From Thauera sp. GDN1 (GTDB lineage: Bacteria > Pseudomonadota > Gammaproteobacteria > Burkholderiales > Rhodocyclaceae): DNA of 64,000 nucleotides. The notes under the pieces are model-generated. The model was given only the letters and a program-made list of their open reading frames with translations, searched no databases and was not told where the DNA came from. Position 1 is the first letter of the stretch. Every line of letters starts with the position of its first letter. The position numbers and the translations under genes were made by a program. Shown here one piece after another: positions 57,947 to 64,000 of this stretch. The stretch covers positions 682,001 to 746,000 of the forward strand of contig NZ_CP097870.1 of assembly GCF_029223545.1 (NCBI RefSeq), written 5' to 3'.

Positions 57947-58996
<1,050 letters not shown>

Positions 58997-59298
58997 GCAT
59001 GCGCCGGCGACGAGGCTGATGCGGCGCCCCGCGGGTTCCGCGGCGGGGCGCCGCACCGGGCGCGCGAATGCGAATGGCTTGCGCGTTCGTTCGCATCCTT
59101 CCTTGCCTTTCCGGTTTCAGTGTTTATATTGAATCTAAAGTCCCGGCCGTCATGGCCGTCGCAGTCGAGGTAGCGGACGGCGGGCGGTGCCATGGCGCCG
59201 CGCCCGCTTCGTTCCGGACCTACCCACAGGGAGCTACAAGACCTTCATTCGCGCTTTTCCGGCGGCATCACACCCATAACGATAAGAGGGGGTCGGCA
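58997..59298 (+). promoter_or_regulatory. 302-bp leader and promoter region of the cytochrome oxidase operon
   Basis: No gene seen. Best promoter: TTGCCT (59103-59108), 16 nt, TATATT (59125-59130), giving a leader of about 160 nt. The rest is GC-rich and shows no clear hairpin followed by a T run. Confidence 0.55.
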
Positions 59299-60465
59299 GT
59301 GAGACACCGTTCATCCGGGTTGAGGCAGGCGAGGACGTATCCGAATCACCCCCTGGCCACGGCGACACTGCTCGCGGCCAGTTTCCCGGCGGGCGCGCAG
59401 GAAACGCGCTTCAACATGACGCGCGGCGCCACCGAGCTCAGTCAGCAGGTCTTCGACCTGCACATGACGATCTTCTACATCTGCGTCGTCATCGCCGCGA
59501 TCGTGTTCGGCCTGATGTTCTGGTCGATCGTGCATCACCGCAAGTCCAGGGGCGTGGTCCCGGCGCAATTCCACGGCAGCATGAAGATCGAGATGCTGTG
59601 GACCGCGATCCCGGTGCTGATCCTGGTGGCGATGGCGGTGCCGGCCACGCGCACGCTGATCGCGATGGAGGACACCTCCGCCTCCGAACTCACCGTGCTG
59701 GTCACCGGCTCGCAGTGGAAGTGGCACTACAAGTACCTCGACTACCCGATCGAGTTCTATTCGGTGCTCGCCACCCCGCGCGCGCAGATCGCCAACGAGG
59801 CGGAGAAGTCGCCCGACTACCTGATGGCGGTCGACAAGCCGCTGGTGCTGCCCACCGGCCGGAAGGTGCGCTTCCTGCTCACCGCCGACGACGTGATCCA
59901 CTCGTGGTGGATGCCCGACTTCGCGATCAAGAAGGACGCGGTGCCCGGCTTCATCAACGAGACCTGGGCGCGCATCGACAAGCCCGGCCTGTACTACGGC
60001 AAGTGCGCCGAACTGTGCGGCCGCGATCACGGCTTCATGCCGGTGGCCGTGGATGTGAAGACGCCGGAGGAGTTCGAGGCCTGGGCGTCCCAGCAGGTGG
60101 CGCAGGCCGAGCAGGCGAAGGCCGAGGCCGCGACCGCCGGGCCGATGGCGATGGACGAGCTGATGGCGCTCGGGCAGAAGGTCTACGACAGCGCCTGCGT
60201 GGCCTGCCACCAGGCCAGCGGCGAAGGCCTGGCCGGAGTGTTCCCGGCGCTCAAGGGCAGCGCGATCGCGACCGGCGACCCGGCCGGCCACATCCACATC
60301 GTGCTGTTCGGCAAGGCCGGCACCGCGATGCAGGCCTTCGGCAAGCAGCTGGGCGTCAAGGAGCTCGCCGCGGTGATCACCTACGAGCGCAACGCCTGGG
60401 GCAATGCCAAGGGCGACATGGTGCAGCCGGCCGACATCGTGGCCGCGATCGAGAAGGGGGAGTGA
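59299..60465 (+). CDS. coxB: Cytochrome c oxidase subunit II with C-terminal cytochrome c domain
   Basis: 388 residues from the GTG at 59299, preceded by AAGAGGGGG. Signal peptide to about AGAQ (37), two membrane helices (about 58-80 and 100-120), the CuA cupredoxin domain with CAELCGRDHGFM (about 235-246), and a fused class I cytochrome c domain with CVACH heme site (about 300) and a Met ligand further on. The heme domain makes it a caa3-type subunit II. An in-frame ATG at 59068 lies upstream of the predicted promoter and is unlikely. Operon coxB-coxA-ctaG-coxC. Confidence 0.93.
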   Translation: MRHRSSGLRQARTYPNHPLATATLLAASFPAGAQETRFNMTRGATELSQQVFDLHMTIFYICVVIAAIVFGLMFWSIVHHRKSRGVVPAQFHGSMKIEMLWTAIPVLILVAMAVPATRTLIAMEDTSASELTVLVTGSQWKWHYKYLDYPIEFYSVLATPRAQIANEAEKSPDYLMAVDKPLVLPTGRKVRFLLTADDVIHSWWMPDFAIKKDAVPGFINETWARIDKPGLYYGKCAELCGRDHGFMPVAVDVKTPEEFEAWASQQVAQAEQAKAEAATAGPMAMDELMALGQKVYDSACVACHQASGEGLAGVFPALKGSAIATGDPAGHIHIVLFGKAGTAMQAFGKQLGVKELAAVITYERNAWGNAKGDMVQPADIVAAIEKGE

Positions 60466-60468
60466 GCC

Positions 60469-62067
60469 ATGAGCACCCAGATCACCGGCACCCTGGACGC
60501 ACACGGGCATCTCGACCACGAGCACAAGCCGCGCGGCCTCGCGCGCTGGCTGTTCAGCACCAACCACAAGGACATCGGCACGCTCTACCTGCTGTTCTCG
60601 CTGACCATGCTGTTCATCGGCGGCAGCCTGGCGATGGTGATCCGCGCCGAGCTCTTCCAGCCCGGCCTGCAGTTCGTCGATCCGCACTTCTTCAACCAGA
60701 TGACCACGGTGCACGGCCTGGTGATGGTGTTCGGCGCGGTGATGCCGGCCTTCGTCGGCCTGGCCAACTGGATGATCCCGCTGATGATCGGCGCGCCCGA
60801 CATGGCGCTGCCGCGGATCAACAACTGGAGCTTCTGGATCCTGCCCTGCGCGTTCGCGATCCTGCTGTCCACGCTGTTCATGGAAGGCGGCGCGCCGGCG
60901 GCAGGGTGGACCTTCTACGCGCCGCTGTCGACCAAGTACAGCGGCGACTCCACCGCCTTCTTCGTGCTCGCGGTGCACCTGATGGGGGTGTCCTCGATCA
61001 TGGGCGCGATCAACGTCATCGTCACCATCTGGAACATGCGCGCGCCCGGCATGACCTGGATGAAGCTGCCGCTGTTCGTGTGGACCTGGCTGATCACCGC
61101 CTTCCTGCTGATCGCGGTGATGCCGGTGCTGGCCGGCGTGGTCACCATGGTGCTCGCCGACAAGTATTTCGGCACCAGCTTCTTCGATGCCGCGGGCGGC
61201 GGCGATCCGGTGATGTTCCAGCACATCTTCTGGTTCTTCGGCCATCCGGAGGTGTACATCATGATCCTCCCGGCCTTCGGCATCGTCTCCAGCATCATCC
61301 CCACCTTCGCGCGCAAGCCGCTGTTCGGCTACGAGTCGATGGTGGTGGCCACCGCCAGCATCGCCTTCCTGTCCTTCATCGTCTGGGGCCACCACATGTT
61401 CACCACCGGCATGCCGGTGGTCGCCGAGCTGTTCTTCATGTACGCCACCATGCTGATCGCCGTGCCCACCGGGGTGAAAGTGTTCAACTGGGTGGCGACG
61501 ATGTGGCGCGGCTCGATGAGCTTCGAGGTGCCGATGATGTTCTCGCTCGCCTTCATCGTGCTGTTTACGATCGGCGGCTTCTCCGGCCTGATGCTGGCGA
61601 TCATCCCGGCCGACTTCCAGTACCAGGACACCTACTTCGTCGTCGCCCACTTCCACTACGTGCTGGTGACCGGCGCGGTGTTCGGCATCATCGCCGCGGT
61701 GTACTACTGGATCCCGAAGTGGACCGGCGTGATGTACAACGAGCGCCTCGCCCAGGTGCATTTCTGGTGCTCGCTGATCTCGGTGAACATGCTGTTCTTC
61801 CCGATGCACTTCGTCGGCCTGGCCGGCATGCCGCGGCGCATTCCCGACTACGCGCTGCAGTTCGCCGATCTCAACGCGCTGATGAGCATCGGCGGTTTCC
61901 TGTTCGGCCTGTCGCAGCTGCTGTTCCTGTGGGGCGTGGTGCGCTGCATGCGCGGCATCGGCGACAAGGCTACCGACCGGGTGTGGGAAGGCGCGCAGGG
62001 GCTGGAGTGGGAAGTGCCCTCGCCCGCGCCCTACCACACCTTCGACACCCCGCCGGTCGTCAAGTGA
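60469..62067 (+). CDS. coxA: Cytochrome c oxidase subunit I
   Basis: 532 residues, 12 membrane helices. Heme and CuB ligands are intact: MTTVHGLVMVF (low-spin heme His), WFFGHPEVYIMILPAFG (CuB His cross-linked to Tyr; Glu of the D channel), WGHHMFTTG (CuB His pair) and VVAHFHYVLV (heme a3 and a His). Site of oxygen reduction and proton pumping. 3 bp after coxB. Confidence 0.97.
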   Translation: MSTQITGTLDAHGHLDHEHKPRGLARWLFSTNHKDIGTLYLLFSLTMLFIGGSLAMVIRAELFQPGLQFVDPHFFNQMTTVHGLVMVFGAVMPAFVGLANWMIPLMIGAPDMALPRINNWSFWILPCAFAILLSTLFMEGGAPAAGWTFYAPLSTKYSGDSTAFFVLAVHLMGVSSIMGAINVIVTIWNMRAPGMTWMKLPLFVWTWLITAFLLIAVMPVLAGVVTMVLADKYFGTSFFDAAGGGDPVMFQHIFWFFGHPEVYIMILPAFGIVSSIIPTFARKPLFGYESMVVATASIAFLSFIVWGHHMFTTGMPVVAELFFMYATMLIAVPTGVKVFNWVATMWRGSMSFEVPMMFSLAFIVLFTIGGFSGLMLAIIPADFQYQDTYFVVAHFHYVLVTGAVFGIIAAVYYWIPKWTGVMYNERLAQVHFWCSLISVNMLFFPMHFVGLAGMPRRIPDYALQFADLNALMSIGGFLFGLSQLLFLWGVVRCMRGIGDKATDRVWEGAQGLEWEVPSPAPYHTFDTPPVVK

Positions 62068-62092
62068 GCCGGCGACAGGGGGAGGGCGCGAG

Positions 62093-62620
62093 ATGTCGGT
62101 GCACCGGAGCCTGATCAACAAGTTGCTGCTGGCCTGTGTCGCGATGTTCGCCTTCGGCTTCGCGCTGGTGCCGCTGTACGACGTGTTCTGCGACATCACC
62201 GGCATCAACGGCAAGACCGACAAGGTCGCCGCCGCGGCGCCCGATCGCATCGACCGCGGGCGCGAGATCAGCGTCGAGTTCCTCGCCACCCACGATCCCG
62301 CGGTGGCGGTGGACTTCGCGCCCGAGACCGCGCGCATCAAGCTCAACCCCGGCGACCTGCAGGTGGTGTCCTTCGTGGTCGAGAACCGCACGGGCGAGCC
62401 GATCGTGACCACCGCGGTGCCTTCCGTGTCGCCCGGCGAGGCCGCGCGCCACTTCATGAAGATCGAATGCTTCTGCTTCCAGGAGCAGCCGCTGGCGCCG
62501 GGCGAGCGCAAGGCCATGCCGGTGCAGTTCTACGTCGATCCGGAACTGCCGGCGCGTTTCAAGAACCTGACGCTCTCGTACCGCCTGTATCGCAGCGTCG
62601 GCCACACTGCGAGCCGCTGA
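62093..62620 (+). CDS. ctaG: Cytochrome c oxidase assembly protein CtaG/Cox11
   Basis: 175 residues. One N-terminal membrane helix (about 9-29) and a periplasmic immunoglobulin-like domain with the copper-binding FCFQEQPLAPGE motif (Cys-Phe-Cys, about 124-135). Delivers copper to CuB of subunit I. 25 bp after coxA; a GC hairpin (62629-62656) separates it from coxC. Confidence 0.95.
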   Translation: MSVHRSLINKLLLACVAMFAFGFALVPLYDVFCDITGINGKTDKVAAAAPDRIDRGREISVEFLATHDPAVAVDFAPETARIKLNPGDLQVVSFVVENRTGEPIVTTAVPSVSPGEAARHFMKIECFCFQEQPLAPGERKAMPVQFYVDPELPARFKNLTLSYRLYRSVGHTASR

Positions 62621-62628
62621 AGCCACCC

Positions 62629-62656
62629 GGCCCCGGCGCGCACCGCGCCCGGGGCC
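62629..62656 (+). other. Hairpin between ctaG and coxC
   Basis: GGCCCCGG (62629-62636) pairs with CCGGGGCC (62649-62656), 12-nt loop, ending 19 nt before the coxC ATG. No T run. Confidence 0.4.
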
Positions 62657-62675
62657 GCAGCAAGGGAGGGGCACC

Positions 62676-63560
62676 ATGACCACGACCACGCACCAGAAGT
62701 ACTACGTGCCGCACGACAGCGCCTGGCCGATCGTCGGTGCGCTCGCCCTGCTGCTGATCGGCTATGGCGGTGCAACCTGGATCAGCCAGCTCGACCAGCC
62801 CGATGCACGCAGCGGGCCGTGGGTGTTCGCCGCCGGCGTCGCGCTGCTGGTGGTGATGCTCTTCGGCTGGTTCGGCAAGGTCATCGACGAATCCCAGCGC
62901 GGGCTCTACTCCGCCCAGCTCGACCGCTCCTTCCGCCAGTGCATGAGCTGGTTCATCTTCTCCGAGGTCATGTTCTTCCTCGCCTTCTTCGGCGCCCTGT
63001 TCTATGCGCGCGTGGTGTCCGTGCCCTGGCTCGACGGCGCCAGCAACAACGCGATGACCGCCGAGATCCTGTGGCCGGATTTCGAGGCTGCCTGGCCGCT
63101 GCTCAAGACCCCCGGCGGCACCGAGACCCAGGCCATGCCGTGGTCGGGCATTCCGCTGGTGAACACGCTGATCCTGCTCGCGTCCTCGGTGACGCTGCAG
63201 GTCGCGCACGTGGCGATCGAGCAGGGCAGGCGCATGCGGCTCAAGGTCTTCCTGGCGATCACCGTGCTGCTCGGGGCGGTGTTCCTGTTCCTGCAGGGCT
63301 ACGAATACATGCACGCCTACCAGGATCTCGGCCTGCGCCTGGATTCCGGCGTCTACGGCAACACCTTCTACCTGCTCACCGGCTTTCACGGCCTGCACGT
63401 GACCATCGGCGCCATCCTTCTGCTGGTGATGCTGCTGCGCATCGTGATCAAGGACCACTTCACCGCGGAACGCCATTTCGGCTTCCAGGCCGCGGCCTGG
63501 TACTGGCACTTCGTGGACGTGGTGTGGCTGAACCTCTTCATCTTCGTCTACGTGCTGTGA
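62676..63560 (+). CDS. coxC: Cytochrome c oxidase subunit III
   Basis: 294 residues, seven membrane helices. Conserved SEVMFFLAFFGALFYAR (about 92-108) and the C-terminal TGFHGLHVTIG...WYWHFVDVVWL blocks (about 235-290). Stabilises subunit I and proton uptake. GGGAGG precedes the ATG. Convergent with the DUF2909 gene, 30 bp apart; that gap holds a 9-bp direct repeat TGCGGACTC twice. Confidence 0.96.
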   Translation: MTTTTHQKYYVPHDSAWPIVGALALLLIGYGGATWISQLDQPDARSGPWVFAAGVALLVVMLFGWFGKVIDESQRGLYSAQLDRSFRQCMSWFIFSEVMFFLAFFGALFYARVVSVPWLDGASNNAMTAEILWPDFEAAWPLLKTPGGTETQAMPWSGIPLVNTLILLASSVTLQVAHVAIEQGRRMRLKVFLAITVLLGAVFLFLQGYEYMHAYQDLGLRLDSGVYGNTFYLLTGFHGLHVTIGAILLLVMLLRIVIKDHFTAERHFGFQAAAWYWHFVDVVWLNLFIFVYVL

Positions 63561-63590
63561 GGCCGGGGCGATGCGGACTCCACTGCGGAC

Positions 63591-63812
63591 TCAATACGGA
63601 CGGGCGTTCGGCGTGATCACCCCGGTGGCGAGCAGCACCAGCAGCAAGGCCACCACCGCGACCGAGAACGCCAGCCGCCGGCCGAGGAACTTCGACATCC
63701 GGGTCGAGCCGTCGCCGCCCTTCAACATCACGAACAGGGCCTGGAACAGGCTGATGGCGACCAGCGCGAGCAGCACCACGATGACGAGCTTGACGGCCAA
63801 GGGACTGGTCAT
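63591..63812 (-). CDS. Small twin-membrane-segment protein (DUF2909 type)
   Basis: 73 residues with two hydrophobic helices (about 6-30 and 46-68) joined by a short polar loop with Gly-Asp and Arg-Met-Ser-Lys. Matches the DUF2909 layout common beside cox genes in betaproteobacteria and gammaproteobacteria; function unknown, possibly an oxidase assembly aid. GGAG lies about 10 nt before the ATG. Reverse strand, divergent from surf1. Confidence 0.82.
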   Translation of the reverse strand: MTSPLAVKLVIVVLLALVAISLFQALFVMLKGGDGSTRMSKFLGRRLAFSVAVVALLLVLLATGVITPNARPY

Positions 63813-63850
63813 TTGGCAGATCTCCGGTGGGACGGTGACGAAGGATGGCG

Positions 63851-64000
63851 ATGAAGATTAGCGCGTTCGGCCATTGCTGGGTGCTGCGCTGGCGCTGGGT
63901 GTTCGCGGTGCTCGCGGTCGCCGCGGTGCCGGCGGGCCTGTCGGTGTGGCAATGGCAGCGCGGCGAGGACAAGGCCGCCACGCTGGCGCGCATCGCGCAA
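63851..64000 (+). CDS. SURF1-family cytochrome oxidase assembly protein, N-terminal part (cut by window edge)
   Basis: 50 codons to the window edge. Membrane helix (about 15-33), then VWQWQRGEDK, the conserved SURF1 start (family L-x-x-WQ-x-x-R-x-x-x-K). SURF1 proteins help insert heme a into subunit I. AAGG at 63841-63844 fits the ATG at 63851; an in-frame ATG at 63845 is also possible. Confidence 0.85.
   Translation, partial: MKISAFGHCWVLRWRWVFAVLAVAAVPAGLSVWQWQRGEDKAATLARIAQ

Noticed and set aside
59068..59298. An N-terminal extension of CoxB from an ATG at 59068
   Set aside because: It would start before the likely promoter, hide the signal peptide and has no ribosome site; the GTG at 59299 has one.
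59311..62517. A 1068-codon reverse frame opposite coxB, coxA and ctaG
   Set aside because: His/Glu/Asp-rich shadow of membrane-protein codons; the sense genes have all cofactor ligands.
63567..63592. Tandem TGCGGACTC direct repeat in the coxC/DUF2909 gap as a regulatory site
   Set aside because: Only two copies, between convergent gene ends where an operator is unlikely; noted in the coxC entry only.

Overview
The window reads as an ordinary chromosomal segment of a very GC-rich betaproteobacterium, most likely of the Rhodocyclales (Thauera/Azoarcus/Aromatoleum type). This is inferred from the gene order mla-murA-his-tat, the rpe-gph-trpEGDC order, the aa3-type oxidase block with a heme-c-bearing subunit II, and an indolepyruvate oxidoreductase of a type used in amino acid catabolism. 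I saw no rRNA, tRNA, insertion sequence, prophage or CRISPR array. Because of the GC-rich codon use, almost every real gene carries a long meaningless antisense frame.

Layout. 1-1282: start of a leftward LPS-export block (lptC cut by the edge, kdsD). 1438-3405: a Kef-type K+/H+ antiporter. 3449-12405: a leftward, tightly overlapped operon for a type IV pilus/type II secretion-like machine (secretin, ATPase, platform protein, a membrane protein with a MshK/GspB-like end, three pilin-like proteins). 12623-19784: rightward mlaFEDACB lipid transport operon, a YadGH ABC exporter, ibaG and murA. 19939-20346: rnk, leftward. 20498-27373: histidine genes hisG, hisD, hisBHAFIE, with hisC inverted between hisD and hisB. 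27370-29379: a HIT protein and tatABC. 29420-30577: a membrane-anchored HtrA-type protease. 30668-34060: NIF3 protein, FimV-like protein, DUF2889 protein. 34309-36375: sucCD. 36522-40570: an FHA protein, a metallo-beta-lactamase phosphodiesterase and a GAF-domain GspE/PilB ATPase. 40635-46275: rpe, gph, a candidate trp leader peptide, trpE, trpG, trpD, trpC. 46335-52215: tamB, msrA, an FKBP isomerase, an Lrp-type regulator. 52261-58996: a sodium symporter, a fused indolepyruvate:ferredoxin oxidoreductase and a leucine/phenylalanine-type dehydrogenase, which together look like an amino acid uptake and catabolism unit. 59299-64000: caa3/aa3 cytochrome oxidase (coxB, coxA, ctaG, coxC), a small twin-membrane protein and the start of surf1.

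Points most worth a second look: (1) a 29-codon leader peptide with three tryptophan codons before trpE, followed by a GC-rich hairpin; (2) the divergent region between the symporter and the oxidoreductase, which holds two A/T-rich boxes 41 bp apart and two 27-codon upstream reading frames with Shine-Dalgarno sites; (3) the FHA/phosphodiesterase/GAF-ATPase trio, an orphan motor next to possible signalling proteins; (4) the compact pilus operon with a composite MshI/MshK-like protein and two paralogous pilin-like proteins; (5) intergenic RNA structures between tatA and tatB, before sucC, before rnk, and REP-like inverted repeats near 51.65 kb and 57.7 kb.
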